Part shown: positions 28,816 to 38,502 of the stretch, piece by piece | How the letters are laid out: every line of letters begins with the position of its first letter | Position numbering within the stretch: the stretch's first letter is position 1 | The notes under the pieces: generated by a model | Told to the model about the DNA's origin: nothing | What the model saw: the letters and a program-made list of their open reading frames with translations, nothing else | The model's database searches: none | Origin: Rhodospirillales bacterium | GTDB lineage: Bacteria; Pseudomonadota; Alphaproteobacteria; Rhodospirillales; Thalassospiraceae | Reading direction: 5' to 3' | Assembly: GCA_019634165.1 (NCBI GenBank) | Contig: JAHQVT010000002.1 | Span: 124,001 to 188,000 of the forward strand | DNA: 64,000 nt | Translations under genes and position numbers: made by a program

Positions 28816-29041
28816 ACGGCTCAACATTTGGTGCAATAAATTCCCGCGGGCGTGGGAATGACCATCTTGGTCGCGTTCATTTCAGTCCCATCCGTTTCAA
28901 AACACCACACTGAAACAGACAGCCCCAAAAAACGACAAAATCCGGCCTTATTCCATACCCGGTTTGAAGGGATATTAACCTTTATCGGGTTTTGATGGGA
29001 TAACTGTTCGGGGTCCGCCCCGACCCGCTGGCGTTTTACAT

Positions 29042-30250
29042 GTGGACAAGATGACCGACATCGCAAAACTTGATATTTCCGCCCCCGAGGCCCCCCTTGC
29101 CGGGCAGGTGATCGCCGTGACGTCTGGTGGCACCGGCGGGCACATGTTCCCTGCTGTCGCCTTGTCCAAATCATTGGTCCGCCGTGGCGCAAAGGTTCTG
29201 TTTTTTACCGATGCCCGTGCATCGCGCTATACCGACGGCGTTGACGGTGTTGAAACCATTATCCTTCCGGCAGGCGGCATTGCAGGCAAGGGAATAAAGG
29301 GCCGGATTACCGGTGCCCTTCGCCTTGGCCTTGGTACGATGAAGGCGCGATCCCTTCTGAAACAATCAAAGCCTGCTGCTGTAATTGGCTTTGGCGGCTA
29401 TGCATCGATCCCGGCAACTTTATCGGCCAAATGGCTGGGCATTCCGTTTGCCATTCATGAACAGAACGCCGTTCTTGGCCGGGCCAACCGGTTGGTTGCC
29501 AATAGCGCCCAGCGGATTGCGACGTCTTTTGCCAAGGTCACCATGATTGCGCCGGGCGACGAAGCCAAAGTCATCTGGACGGGCAATCCGGTTCGTGCGG
29601 AAGTCGCCGCCTTGGCCGCAACCGACTATGACGCCCCAACCAATGACGGCCCGATCCGTTTGTTGATCACTGGTGGGTCACAAGGGGCGCGGGTTTTATC
29701 GGAAATCCTGCCAAGTGCTTTGGTCGCTTTGCCCGAAGACCTTCGCAAACGCCTTATCGTCACCCAGCAAGCCCGCGAAGAAGATATTAACGCCGTGCGC
29801 AAGACCTATGAAGGGTCGCTGATCAATGTAAGTTTGGCATCCTTTATTGATGATATTCCCGAAAAGCTGCGCGATTGCCATTTGGTGATTGCCCGATCTG
29901 GTGCATCGACGGTGGCCGAATTGACCGCAGCAGGACGTCCGGGTTTTCTGGTTCCCCTGCCCCATGCCATTGACGATCATCAACGTTTTAACGCCCTGCA
30001 AATTGAAGAAGCCGGTGGAGCATGGTTGCTGCCACAGGATCGTTTCACGGTCGAAGCCCTAACCGAACGTTTGGCAAGTCTTTTGACCGACCCTGCGGCC
30101 TTGACGCACGCAGCAAAGGCCGCCAAAACCAGCGGGCGCGCCAATGCCGCCGAACGACTTGCCGATATGGTGCTTGATATGCTGGGACTGAACCCGGCGG
30201 GAAGCCCGCGTAACGAGAACATAAGTAAAGACCAAGGAGACACGCAATGA
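29042..30250 (+). CDS. murG: UDP-GlcNAc:lipid I N-acetylglucosaminyltransferase MurG
   Basis: 402 residues. Glycine-rich loop [17 protein letters not shown], a second loop [27 protein letters not shown], and the UDP-GlcNAc-binding [30 protein letters not shown] are all typical. MurG completes lipid II on the inner face of the membrane. The N-terminus is about 15 residues longer than usual before the first strand; GTG 29042 or ATG 29051 could be the start. A short hairpin (CGGGG/CCCCG, 29009-29022) lies just upstream. It overlaps murC by 4 bases. Confidence 0.95.
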   Translation: MDKMTDIAKLDISAPEAPLAGQVIAVTSGGTGGHMFPAVALSKSLVRRGAKVLFFTDARASRYTDGVDGVETIILPAGGIAGKGIKGRITGALRLGLGTMKARSLLKQSKPAAVIGFGGYASIPATLSAKWLGIPFAIHEQNAVLGRANRLVANSAQRIATSFAKVTMIAPGDEAKVIWTGNPVRAEVAALAATDYDAPTNDGPIRLLITGGSQGARVLSEILPSALVALPEDLRKRLIVTQQAREEDINAVRKTYEGSLINVSLASFIDDIPEKLRDCHLVIARSGASTVAELTAAGRPGFLVPLPHAIDDHQRFNALQIEEAGGAWLLPQDRFTVEALTERLASLLTDPAALTHAAKAAKTSGRANAAERLADMVLDMLGLNPAGSPRNENISKDQGDTQ

Positions 30251-31656
30251 ACACCTTGCCGCTCAACATCGGCACCATCCACTTTGTCGGTATTGGTGGC
30301 ATCGGCATGTCCGGTATTGCCGAAATTCTGCATAACCTTGGGTATTCTGTTCAGGGGTCTGATATTTCTGACAATGCCAATGTGCAGCGCCTGCGCGCCC
30401 TTGGCATCAAGGTATTTGTAGGCCATGACGGGGCCAATGTGGAAGATGCCAAAGTTGTCGTGATTTCCACCGCGGTCAAGCCAAGCAACCCCGAAGTGGT
30501 TGCGGCACGCGCTGATATGATCCCGGTTGTCCGCCGTGCGGAAATGCTGGCCGAATTAATGCGGCTTAAGGCGGCGATTGCAGTTGGTGGCACGCACGGC
30601 AAAACCACTACGACATCGCTTGTTGCAACCATGCTGGATGCGGCGGGCCTTGACCCGACTGTGATCAATGGTGGGATCATTAATTCATATGGCACCAATG
30701 CCCGTTTGGGTGATGGTGATTGGATGGTGGTTGAGGCCGATGAGTCTGATGGCACCTTTGTTAAGGTTCCCTCGACCATTTCTGTCGTCACCAACATTGA
30801 TCCGGAACATCTTGATCACTGGAAAGATTTCGACCAACTGCGCGAAGCATTCAAAAACTTTGTTCAGAACATCCCGTTCTATGGCTTTGCCGTTTTGTGC
30901 ATCGACCACCCCGAAGTGCAGGCCCTGATTGGCAAAGTCACAGATCGTCGTATCTTCACCTTTGGCTTTTCACCGCAAGCCGATGTGCGCGCGGTCAATG
31001 TCCGCACCAATATCGGCGATAGCGTCTTTGACGTTGTCATCCGTGAACGGGTTGATAGCGAAGAACGCGTGATCAAGGATGTCCGCCTGCCGATGGTTGG
31101 CGACCACAATGTTTCAAACTCGTTGGCCGCGATCACGGTTGCGCTTGAACTTGACATTCCTGATGAAAAAATCGTATCGGCCTTTGATGGCTTTACCGGG
31201 GTTAAGCGCCGCTTTACCAAAACCGGCGAGGTTGATGGTGTCACCATCATTGATGATTACGGTCATCACCCGGTCGAAATCAAAGCCGTTCTAAAAGCCG
31301 CCCGTCAGGCAACCCGAAACAATGTCATTGCCGTGGTTCAGCCGCACCGTTATTCGCGCCTGCATGATCTGTTTGAAGATTTCTGCACCTGCTTTAACGA
31401 TGCGGATAGCGTCATTGTTGCCGATGTTTATGAAGCCGGTGAAAGCCCGATTGAAGGCGCATCACGGGACTCACTCGTTGAAGGTCTGCGCAACCGTGGC
31501 CACCGCCATGTTAGCGCCCTTGAAGGCCCGGAAAAACTGGCCGAAGCCGTCGCTGCAGAAGCAAAACCGGGCGATCTGGTTGTTTGCCTTGGTGCTGGTT
31601 CGATCAGTGCATGGGCTAACGCGCTTCCTGCACAACTTCAAGCATTGAAAAGCTGA
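30247..31656 (+). CDS. murC: UDP-MurNAc:L-alanine ligase MurC
   Basis: 469 residues. [18 protein letters not shown] is the N-terminal nucleotide-fold motif, [16 protein letters not shown] the ATP loop, [11 protein letters not shown] the metal/substrate site, and [16 protein letters not shown] with [10 protein letters not shown] the C-terminal MurC signature. It commits UDP-MurNAc to the stem-peptide pathway by adding L-alanine. Preceded by AAGGAG and overlapping murG by 4 bases. Confidence 0.97.
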   Translation: MNTLPLNIGTIHFVGIGGIGMSGIAEILHNLGYSVQGSDISDNANVQRLRALGIKVFVGHDGANVEDAKVVVISTAVKPSNPEVVAARADMIPVVRRAEMLAELMRLKAAIAVGGTHGKTTTTSLVATMLDAAGLDPTVINGGIINSYGTNARLGDGDWMVVEADESDGTFVKVPSTISVVTNIDPEHLDHWKDFDQLREAFKNFVQNIPFYGFAVLCIDHPEVQALIGKVTDRRIFTFGFSPQADVRAVNVRTNIGDSVFDVVIRERVDSEERVIKDVRLPMVGDHNVSNSLAAITVALELDIPDEKIVSAFDGFTGVKRRFTKTGEVDGVTIIDDYGHHPVEIKAVLKAARQATRNNVIAVVQPHRYSRLHDLFEDFCTCFNDADSVIVADVYEAGESPIEGASRDSLVEGLRNRGHRHVSALEGPEKLAEAVAAEAKPGDLVVCLGAGSISAWANALPAQLQALKS

Positions 31657-31663
31657 GATCGTC

Positions 31664-32608
31664 ATGAGCACGCCCGGACATCACACACCCCTGATTGACC
31701 GCCTGCCCAAGGTACGGGGCAAGCTGCGCGAAGGTGCGCAATTGTCCAAAGTTACCTGGTTTCAGGTGGGCGGTCCGGCCGATGTTATGTTCCGCCCTGC
31801 TGATGAAGCCGACCTTGCAGACTTTCTGAAAGCCAAGCCTGAAGATATGCCGATTACCGTTATTGGTGTTGGATCAAATCTTTTGGTGCGTGATGGCGGC
31901 ATTCGCGGCGTTGTCATTCGCCTTGGCCGACCATTTACCGATGCAGTTGTGAAAGATGGCGACATTCATGTCGGTGCCGGTGCGCTCGATCTGAATGTCG
32001 CGCAAGTCGCACAGCAAGCTGGCATTGCAGGACTTGAATTTTTGTCTGGCATTCCCGGCACCATTGGGGGTGCCCTTCGCATGAATGCCGGGGCATATGG
32101 GACGGAAATCAAGGACGTGCTTGTAAGTGCCACCGCAATTGATGGCAAGGGAACGCGCCATACCATTACCCCCGATGCGATAGAAATGTCGTACCGTCAT
32201 TGCGGCCTGCCCGAAGACTGGATTTTCACATCTGCCATCTTGCGCGGCACAACAGGCGATCCCGGCGAAATCGCCAAACGCATGGATGACATTCAAAAAG
32301 CCCGTGCCGAATCACAACCAATCAAATCACGTACCGGTGGGTCGACATTTGCCAATCCAGAGTACAGTCGCGCATGGGAAGCCATTGATGCGGCTGGCTG
32401 CCGGGGTCTGAAAATTGGTGGCGCGCAGATGTCAGAACAGCATTGCAATTTCATGATCAATACGGGGGATGCGACCGCCCTTGACCTTGAACAACTTGGT
32501 GATGAAGTTCGCAAACGGGTTAAACAGCATAGCGGCGTTGAACTGCGCTGGGAAATCCGGCGCATTGGCGAACGCCTTGGCCACTCGATCATAGGAAAAG
32601 ACGCATGA
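31664..32608 (+). CDS. murB: UDP-N-acetylenolpyruvoylglucosamine reductase MurB
   Basis: 314 residues. FAD-binding motifs VTWFQVGGPADVMF and VIGVGSNLLVRDGGIRGVVIRLG, the loop GIPGTIGGALRMNAGAYG, YRHCGLPEDWIFTSA, and the catalytic region RTGGSTFANPE with the Ser that donates a proton. It reduces the enolpyruvyl group to make UDP-MurNAc with NADPH. Lies 7 bases after murC and overlaps ddl by 4 bases. Confidence 0.97.
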   Translation: MSTPGHHTPLIDRLPKVRGKLREGAQLSKVTWFQVGGPADVMFRPADEADLADFLKAKPEDMPITVIGVGSNLLVRDGGIRGVVIRLGRPFTDAVVKDGDIHVGAGALDLNVAQVAQQAGIAGLEFLSGIPGTIGGALRMNAGAYGTEIKDVLVSATAIDGKGTRHTITPDAIEMSYRHCGLPEDWIFTSAILRGTTGDPGEIAKRMDDIQKARAESQPIKSRTGGSTFANPEYSRAWEAIDAAGCRGLKIGGAQMSEQHCNFMINTGDATALDLEQLGDEVRKRVKQHSGVELRWEIRRIGERLGHSIIGKDA

Positions 32609-33519
32609 GCAAACATGTCGCTGTCATTCTGGGCGGTTGGTCGACTGAGCGCGAAGTATCCCTGTCCTCGGGTCATGAATGCGCCAAGGCACTGCGCGAA
32701 AAGGGCTATCAGGTTACGGAAATTGATGCCACCCGTGACCTTGCCCGTCAATTGAGCGCGGTTGATCCAAAACCGGATGTGATTTTCAACGCCTTACATG
32801 GTCGTTGGGGCGAAGATGGTGCGGTTCAAGGTTTGCTTGAAATCATGGACATCCCCTATACCCATTCCGGTGTTCGGGCATCTGCCATTGCGATGGATAA
32901 AATGTCGGCCAAGGCAATGTTCATGGAATATGACATTCCGTGCGCACACCATGTCTGGGTAACGCGCGATGAAATTGCCAATGGCAAAGCTTTACCACCC
33001 CCCTATGTTCTGAAACCCAATAACGAAGGGTCGTCTGTCGGGGTTGAAATCATCCTGACCCCGGAAGAAGAACAGAACATGCTTGCACGGGATTGGCATC
33101 ATGGTGATGGCGTCATGCAAGAAGAATTCATTCCGGGCCGGGAAATGACCGTTGCGGTCAAGGATGGTAAAGCAATGGAAGTTATTGAAATCCTGACCGG
33201 AAATCATGCCTTTTACGATTTTGAATCGAAATACGTCCAAGGCGGTTCTGAACATATCATCCCGGCAGACATTCCAAGCGATTTGCGCGACCGCCTGCAA
33301 CGACATGCCGAAGAATCTTACCGGGCATTGGGGTGCCGCGGGATTGCGCGGGCTGATTTTCGCTATGACCCTGAACATGATCGACTGGCAATTTTGGAAA
33401 TCAATACCCAGCCCGGCATGACGCCAACGTCCCTTGTTCCCGATGCGGCACGCCATGACGGCATGAGCTTTGCCGACATCGTTGCATGGATGGTGGAGGA
33501 TGCATCATGCGAACGTTAG
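32605..33519 (+). CDS. ddl: D-alanine:D-alanine ligase
   Basis: 304 residues, DdlB size. VILGGWSTEREVSLSSG at the start contains the serine/glutamate that bind the first D-Ala; FNALHGRWGEDGAVQGLLE, YVLKPNNEGSSVGV in the ATP-grasp domain and the magnesium-binding LEINTQPGMTPTSLVP complete it. It supplies D-Ala-D-Ala to MurF. Overlaps murB by 4 bases and ftsQ by 13. Confidence 0.97.
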   Translation: MSKHVAVILGGWSTEREVSLSSGHECAKALREKGYQVTEIDATRDLARQLSAVDPKPDVIFNALHGRWGEDGAVQGLLEIMDIPYTHSGVRASAIAMDKMSAKAMFMEYDIPCAHHVWVTRDEIANGKALPPPYVLKPNNEGSSVGVEIILTPEEEQNMLARDWHHGDGVMQEEFIPGREMTVAVKDGKAMEVIEILTGNHAFYDFESKYVQGGSEHIIPADIPSDLRDRLQRHAEESYRALGCRGIARADFRYDPEHDRLAILEINTQPGMTPTSLVPDAARHDGMSFADIVAWMVEDASCER

Positions 33520-34388
33520 GGGCGCTCGGTACGCTTGAAGAACAGGCGCGCGAACGGCGGGAAAAGCTTGATAAAAAACATGGGGTTGCGTCGAACCTTA
33601 AAAAGGTTGCACGAGGTTTGTGGTGGACCGGTTTTGTCGGAGCCATCACAATTATCCCAGCAGCCCTTTGGTATACGGGCAAAGCCGACAAATGGCTGAT
33701 GATGGCGGAAAAAGAAAGTATCCGCCTGTCTGCCGAACTTGGCATGACGGTTAAAAACATCGAAGTATCGGGCCGTGAAAAGACCGAAACCGATGCGCTT
33801 TTGGCCGCTATCGGCAAAAAAACCGGCACCCCGATCATTACCTTTGATGTTGATGCCGCACGCGAACGGATCGAAGAACTTTCATGGGTGCGCACCGCGA
33901 CAGTAGAACGCCAATTGCCTGACACACTGATTGTATCGGTTGTTGAACGCAAACCCCTTGCCCTGTGGCAAACCGAAGATCGCGGCCATGTCTTAATTGA
34001 TGGTGATGGCGAGCAGCTTCAGAACTATGAACTTGGTGATTATCTTGATCTGCCGGTTCTGGTTGGCGGTGACGCACCACAACATGCGGCTGAAATGCTG
34101 GCAACCATTCAGACCATTCCGCATTTATATGGTCAGGTCACCGGTGCGCAGCGCATTGGTCAGCGTCGCTGGAATATCCAGCTTTCAAACGGGATGTTTG
34201 TCCGCCTGCCCGAACAGAATATGGACAAGGCTTGGCAACGGCTTGAGATTCTTGACCGCGAACATAGCCTGCTTGAACGCGATGTGTTGATTGTCGATTT
34301 GCGACTGCCAGACCGTACCTTTGTCCGCCTGACACCCGGTGCTGCTGAACTAAGGCGCAACCCGCCAAAGAAGGAAGGGGCGGTTTAA
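33507..34388 (+). CDS. ftsQ: Cell division protein FtsQ
   Basis: 293 residues. Cytoplasmic leader of about 40 residues, one membrane helix (about 42-62, GFVGAITIIPAALWYTG), a POTRA domain (MTVKNIEVSGREKTETDALLAAIG) and the FtsQ beta domain (LSWVRTATVERQLPDTLIVSVVERKPLALW). It bridges FtsL-FtsB with the divisome. I chose the ATG at 33507, 6 bases after GGAGGA, over one seven codons upstream. This is the last dcw gene before the inserted antisense sugar operon; its stop lies only 30 bases from that of the convergent LacI gene. Confidence 0.94.
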   Translation: MRTLGALGTLEEQARERREKLDKKHGVASNLKKVARGLWWTGFVGAITIIPAALWYTGKADKWLMMAEKESIRLSAELGMTVKNIEVSGREKTETDALLAAIGKKTGTPIITFDVDAARERIEELSWVRTATVERQLPDTLIVSVVERKPLALWQTEDRGHVLIDGDGEQLQNYELGDYLDLPVLVGGDAPQHAAEMLATIQTIPHLYGQVTGAQRIGQRRWNIQLSNGMFVRLPEQNMDKAWQRLEILDREHSLLERDVLIVDLRLPDRTFVRLTPGAAELRRNPPKKEGAV

Positions 34389-34418
34389 CCCCGCCCTAGG
34401 ACCTTGCCCCTAACGACC

Positions 34419-35465
34419 TTATGGTTCGTTTCGCCACACCGGTATCGGCTGACTAAGCGATTGCAAACTGTCGACGTCGCGTTTTTCAATGATATCAATC
34501 AGATGCGTTGCCAATTGCTGTCCGGCAACAATCAAGTCTTCGCGCAGACTGTCAATGCGGGGCCGGGTATAGTTCAGCAAATCTGATGTTTCCTTGGCGA
34601 TAACATCAATATCGCGGCCAACATCCATTCCTGACTGGATCAGCCCGTCTATCAAGGCCATTGCGCACAACTCACTCCCGCATACAATGCCGTCAGGCAC
34701 ATAGTCCTGATGGCGCAACGCCATGCCCGCCTGCCTTAGAACCTCGCTGCTGCTATCAAGGTCAATACCGCTTAGAACCTGATACGCGACACTGGCCGCA
34801 TCGGCAGCGGCGGCAAACCCGGCCAAGGCTTCCTGATAATATGAAAACTCCGAAGGCGGAGACAGGATCGCCAAACGTTTACGCCCGCGCCCGATCAGGC
34901 GCTTGGCCGCCATTTCGCAAAACATCCTGTTATCAAAGTCATGATAGGCGTGCTCTGGCCCCGACAAACTTCTGCCGTGCGCGACAAATGGCAGGCCACT
35001 TTGGCGTAGCACCGCAATCCGTTCATCATCGGGACGAACGTGGGTAATGATCACCCCATCAGCCGCCCTGCTATCAAGAATATAGCGGACAGGATCCATC
35101 GGATCGTCTGAACGCGACTGCGGTGTCACCACCAAATGGTAAGGCGTTCCGCGCGTCGCATTCGATATTCCAACAATCAAACGGCGGGCGAATTCCGGAA
35201 CTTTATCTGTCTGATCCAGAATTAAGCTGATGACATTGGTTTTACCTGTACGTAAACGAACCCCGGCACGATCAGGATGATAGCCAATTGCGTCGGCAAC
35301 TTTGCGCACCCGCAACTTGGTTTTCGCACTGATATCATGTGCGTCCTTTAATGCACGCGATACCGTGGTCACGCCAAGGCCGGTCATTTCCGCAATGGTT
35401 TTAAGCGTCGGTCGGCTTTGGGTACGCGATTGGCCCAGATTGCCAACATGATCATGATCAGGCAG
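34419..35465 (-). CDS. LacI-family transcriptional repressor of the sugar operon, probable CTG start
   Basis: 348 residues if it starts at the CTG at 35465. The helix-turn-helix is TLKTIAEMTGLGVTTVSRAL, followed by the hinge helix (GYHPDRAGVRLRTGKTN) and a periplasmic-binding-protein-like effector domain (about 80-340) that should bind a sugar. The first in-frame ATG (35387) lies inside the HTH and would destroy it. Upstream of it there is no ATG, GTG or TTG in frame before a TGA, but a CTG sits 9 bases after a perfect AGGAGG (35475-35480). It is the last gene of the ABC operon, so it likely controls its own synthesis through the operators near 39804-39851. Confidence 0.88.
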   Translation of the reverse strand: MPDHDHVGNLGQSRTQSRPTLKTIAEMTGLGVTTVSRALKDAHDISAKTKLRVRKVADAIGYHPDRAGVRLRTGKTNVISLILDQTDKVPEFARRLIVGISNATRGTPYHLVVTPQSRSDDPMDPVRYILDSRAADGVIITHVRPDDERIAVLRQSGLPFVAHGRSLSGPEHAYHDFDNRMFCEMAAKRLIGRGRKRLAILSPPSEFSYYQEALAGFAAAADAASVAYQVLSGIDLDSSSEVLRQAGMALRHQDYVPDGIVCGSELCAMALIDGLIQSGMDVGRDIDVIAKETSDLLNYTRPRIDSLREDLIVAGQQLATHLIDIIEKRDVDSLQSLSQPIPVWRNEP

Positions 35466-35513
35466 GTTTCAGTTCCTCCTTACAAGGGCGTTCTTCTGAT
35501 ACAGGTAAAACCT

Positions 35514-36620
35514 TTAACGCAGTCTTATGCCGCTTTCACGATCAAAAAACACAACCTTTTCAAGGTTAAACACCAGTTCGGCATGTTGATTGACCTGCCC
35601 AAACCAGTCCTGATGCAACCGTGTTACGACTTCCTTGCCGCCAAGCGATGTGATGGCATAAATATCCGCCCCGGCCGGTTCAACCACATCGATCTTGCAA
35701 GAAGCCGTTACCTGCTGCCCGGCGCGGATTGCCGCACGGCTATCGGCATCTGTAATTGCCTCTGGCCGAATGCCGACAATGACCTCCTTTCCATCCCGCG
35801 TCGCCACATCATCCGGCAATTGTTTGAAATCAAGCACAAGGGGTTCTTCGCCCACCCGCGCCATCTCAACCGTATTGCCGCGCACCGTTGCCGGGATCAG
35901 GTTCATTGCCGGTGATCCCATAAAATCAGCAACAAACAAGTTGGCTGGATCGTTATAAATCTCGGCCGGGGTGCCGTATTGCTGCACAATCCCGTCTTTT
36001 AAAACCGCAATCCGCGTGCCCAGTGTCATGGCTTCGATCTGATCATGGGTGACATAGACAATTGTCGTGCCCAATGCCTGATGCATGCGTTTGATTTCAG
36101 TGCGCATATCAACGCGCAGCTTGGCATCAAGGTTTGATAACGGTTCATCAAACAAGAACAATTGCGGATTGCGCACCAATGCACGCCCCATCGCGACACG
36201 CTGGCGCTGTCCACCGGAAAGCTGACCGGGTTTACGATCCAGAAGATGTTCGATCTGAAGTGTTTTGGCGACCTCGGCGACCTTGATATCGCGTTCGTCT
36301 TTGGGCATGCCGCGCATTTCCAGACCAAAGGCAATGTTCTGGCCAACATTCATGTTCGGATACAAAGCATAGCTTTGAAACACCATCGCGATGTTGCGTT
36401 CTGCGGGTGGTAAATCATCAATCACATTGCCATCAATGCGAATTTCGCCCGTCGTCAGGTTTTCCAGTCCGGCAATCGTGTTCAAAAGGGTCGATTTGCC
36501 ACACCCTGACGGGCCAACAAGCACAAGGAACCCACCTTCTTCAACATCCAGCGAAATATCGCGTAAGACATTGACCGAACCGAAACTTTTGCAAACCTTG
36601 TCGATCTGTAGAAAGGACAT
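35514..36620 (-). CDS. Sugar ABC transporter ATP-binding protein (MalK/UgpC type)
   Basis: 368 residues. Walker A GPSGCGKST, Q loop MVFQSYALYPNM, signature LSGGQRQRVAMGRAL, Walker B LFLFDEPLSNLDAKLR and switch His in YVTHDQIEAM, followed by a C-terminal OB-fold regulatory domain (about 240-368) typical of the CUT1 sugar importers. It energises the two permeases encoded upstream. Located 41 bases after the permease stop on the same strand. Symbol not assigned because MalK-like subunits of different sugar systems look alike. Confidence 0.94.
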   Translation of the reverse strand: MSFLQIDKVCKSFGSVNVLRDISLDVEEGGFLVLVGPSGCGKSTLLNTIAGLENLTTGEIRIDGNVIDDLPPAERNIAMVFQSYALYPNMNVGQNIAFGLEMRGMPKDERDIKVAEVAKTLQIEHLLDRKPGQLSGGQRQRVAMGRALVRNPQLFLFDEPLSNLDAKLRVDMRTEIKRMHQALGTTIVYVTHDQIEAMTLGTRIAVLKDGIVQQYGTPAEIYNDPANLFVADFMGSPAMNLIPATVRGNTVEMARVGEEPLVLDFKQLPDDVATRDGKEVIVGIRPEAITDADSRAAIRAGQQVTASCKIDVVEPAGADIYAITSLGGKEVVTRLHQDWFGQVNQHAELVFNLEKVVFFDRESGIRLR

Positions 36621-36661
36621 AATAACTTCCCTGTAATTCTTTTTATGATGGCCTTGAAGGC

Positions 36662-37540
36662 CTAGCCCTTAACCGCACCGGCCATCAATCCACGCACGAA
36701 ATAGCGCCCGGAAACGACGTAAACGATCAGTGTCGGAAGGGCAGCAAGGACCGCACCGGCAAAATGCACGTTGTATTCCTTGACCCCGGTTGAGGACGAA
36801 ACAAGGTTGTTCAGTGCGACCGTCATTGGCATGGAATCAAAATCGGCAAATGACGCACCAAACAGGAAGTCATTCCAGATATTGGTGAATTGCCAGATGA
36901 CGGTGACGACAATGATCGGCCCGGAACTGGGCAAAAGGATGCGGGTAAAGGTCCGCCAGAACCCTGCCCCATCCATCTTGGCCGCTTTGATCAACTCGTC
37001 TGGGAATGCTGCGTAATAATTGCGGAAAAACAACGTGGTAAAGCCAAGCCCATAGACCACATGCACCAAAACCAACCCGCTTGTCGTTCCGGCAATACCG
37101 ATCATGCCAAGCACACGCGCCATCGGGATCAAAACGATCTGGAACGGGATAAAGCAGGCAAACAGCATCAATCCGAAAATGATTTTATCACCGGGAAACC
37201 GCCATTTGGTCAGGACATAACCATTCATTGCGCCAAGGGCGGTTGAGATTGCAACGGCTGGCACGACCATCATGATGCTGTTGATGAAATACGGGCTTAA
37301 GCCCGTTGGCTCCACCCCGATTTGGGCCTTTGACCATGCCACCAACCACGGTTCAATCGTGAAAGCTTCGGGCAGCGACATCATGTTCCCGCCGCGAATT
37401 TCATCAAGCGTCTTGACCGAATTCACCAACATGACAAACAGCGGCAGCAAGTAATAAACAGCAAACAGTATGAGGACTGAATACAAGGCTGCGCGCAAAA
37501 TCTTGCCTGTTCTAAAGGAGGGTTGCGTTGAACGTGACAT
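36662..37540 (-). CDS. Sugar ABC transporter permease (MalG type, GtsC-like)
   Basis: 292 residues with six membrane helices. The EAA loop that contacts the ATPase is YAAFPDELIKAAKMDGAGFWRTFTRILLP. The family is the CUT1 carbohydrate importers; gene order and binding-protein type point to the glucose/mannose system known as GtsABC in Pseudomonas. The start ATG shares one base with the stop of the preceding permease gene, so the two are translationally coupled. Confidence 0.93.
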   Translation of the reverse strand: MSRSTQPSFRTGKILRAALYSVLILFAVYYLLPLFVMLVNSVKTLDEIRGGNMMSLPEAFTIEPWLVAWSKAQIGVEPTGLSPYFINSIMMVVPAVAISTALGAMNGYVLTKWRFPGDKIIFGLMLFACFIPFQIVLIPMARVLGMIGIAGTTSGLVLVHVVYGLGFTTLFFRNYYAAFPDELIKAAKMDGAGFWRTFTRILLPSSGPIIVVTVIWQFTNIWNDFLFGASFADFDSMPMTVALNNLVSSSTGVKEYNVHFAGAVLAALPTLIVYVVSGRYFVRGLMAGAVKG

Positions 37541-38433
37541 CAGCGACGCTCCCTCAGTTCGGAATAAAGATAGGGCACAATGATTGATGCAATCATGGCC
37601 AACATGATCACAGCCGACGATGCCCCAACCCCCATCTGATTACGGGTAAAGGTATAGGAATACATAAAGGTCGCAGGAAGCTCGGTCGCCCGGCCCGGCC
37701 CGCCATTGGTCAATGCAATGACAAGGTCATAGGCCTTGATCGCCAGATGAGCCAAAACCACAAAAGCCGACAGGAATACCGGGCGCAATTGCGGGATGAC
37801 GATCCGTGTATAAAGGCTCCAGCGGCTTGCACCATCCATCTGGGCGGCTTTAAGGATTTCGCTATCAATGCCGCGTAATCCTGCCAAAAACATTGCCATC
37901 ACAAACCCCGATGACTGCCACACAGCGGCAATCACCACGGTATAGATCGCCATATTGCGATCCTTGATCCAGTTGAATGTGAAGCTTTCCCATCCCCATA
38001 AATGCATGGTGTTTTCAAGACCAAGGCCAGGATCAAGGAACCATTTCCATGCCGTGCCGGTCACGATGAAAGACAATGCCATCGGATAGAGATAAATCGG
38101 GCGCAAAATACCTTCGCCGCGAATTTTTTGATCAAGCAATATCGCCAGAACCAGCCCAAGGACCGAACATATTGCGATGTAAAGAATGCCAAAAATCGCC
38201 AAGTTCTGCAGGGCGATTAGCCAATTACGCTGCCCCCAAAGCTTGGCATAGTTGCCAAGACCTTCAAGATCATAAGAAGGCAGCATCCGGCTATCGGTCA
38301 AAGACAGATAACCAGTATAAATGATAAATCCATAAACGAATAAAAGGATCAGAAACAGGCTTGGGCTTAGCACCAGACGGGGTAGAACTTCCCGCAGGGT
38401 TGCCTGTGCCTTACCGGGTAAGGATGGTTGCAT
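37540..38433 (-). CDS. Sugar ABC transporter permease (MalF type, GtsB-like)
   Basis: 297 residues, six predicted membrane helices with the EAA-type loop LRGIDSEILKAAQMDGASRWSLYTRIVIPQL. An early glycine-tyrosine loop (YTGYLSLTDSRMLPSYDLEGLGNY) faces the binding protein. It forms the membrane pore with the next permease. It starts 8 bases after GGAG and about 70 bases after the binding-protein gene. Confidence 0.93.
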   Translation of the reverse strand: MQPSLPGKAQATLREVLPRLVLSPSLFLILLFVYGFIIYTGYLSLTDSRMLPSYDLEGLGNYAKLWGQRNWLIALQNLAIFGILYIAICSVLGLVLAILLDQKIRGEGILRPIYLYPMALSFIVTGTAWKWFLDPGLGLENTMHLWGWESFTFNWIKDRNMAIYTVVIAAVWQSSGFVMAMFLAGLRGIDSEILKAAQMDGASRWSLYTRIVIPQLRPVFLSAFVVLAHLAIKAYDLVIALTNGGPGRATELPATFMYSYTFTRNQMGVGASSAVIMLAMIASIIVPYLYSELRERR

Positions 38434-38459
38434 AGACGATGCTCCGCACTTTTGTCCGA

Positions 38460-38483
38460 CGGCCGAAAACGTTATTCCGGCCG
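38460..38483 (-). promoter_or_regulatory. Stem-loop between the sugar-binding protein and permease genes
   Basis: CGGCCG at 38460-38465 and at 38478-38483 can pair around a 12-base loop. There is no U-run, so as in the TRAP operon it may partly uncouple the abundant binding protein from the permeases. Weak, since the arm is only six bases and itself palindromic. Confidence 0.4.
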
Positions 38484-38502
38484 CCGGTTTGTCAGTTTGG
38501 TC

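Noticed and set aside
28986..28999. CGGG and TGGG exactly 10 bases apart upstream of murG, as a possible further MraZ site
   Set aside because: Only two units and one is not the consensus; not distinguishable from chance.
34376..34397. GGGCGG/CCGCCC inverted repeat over the ftsQ stop as a terminator
   Set aside because: Six-base stem, no U-run on either strand; too weak to call.
35401..35457. ATG codons in GATCATGATCATG upstream of the LacI gene as its start
   Set aside because: They are in another frame that stops before the HTH, and they lie about 19 bases or more from the AGGAGG.
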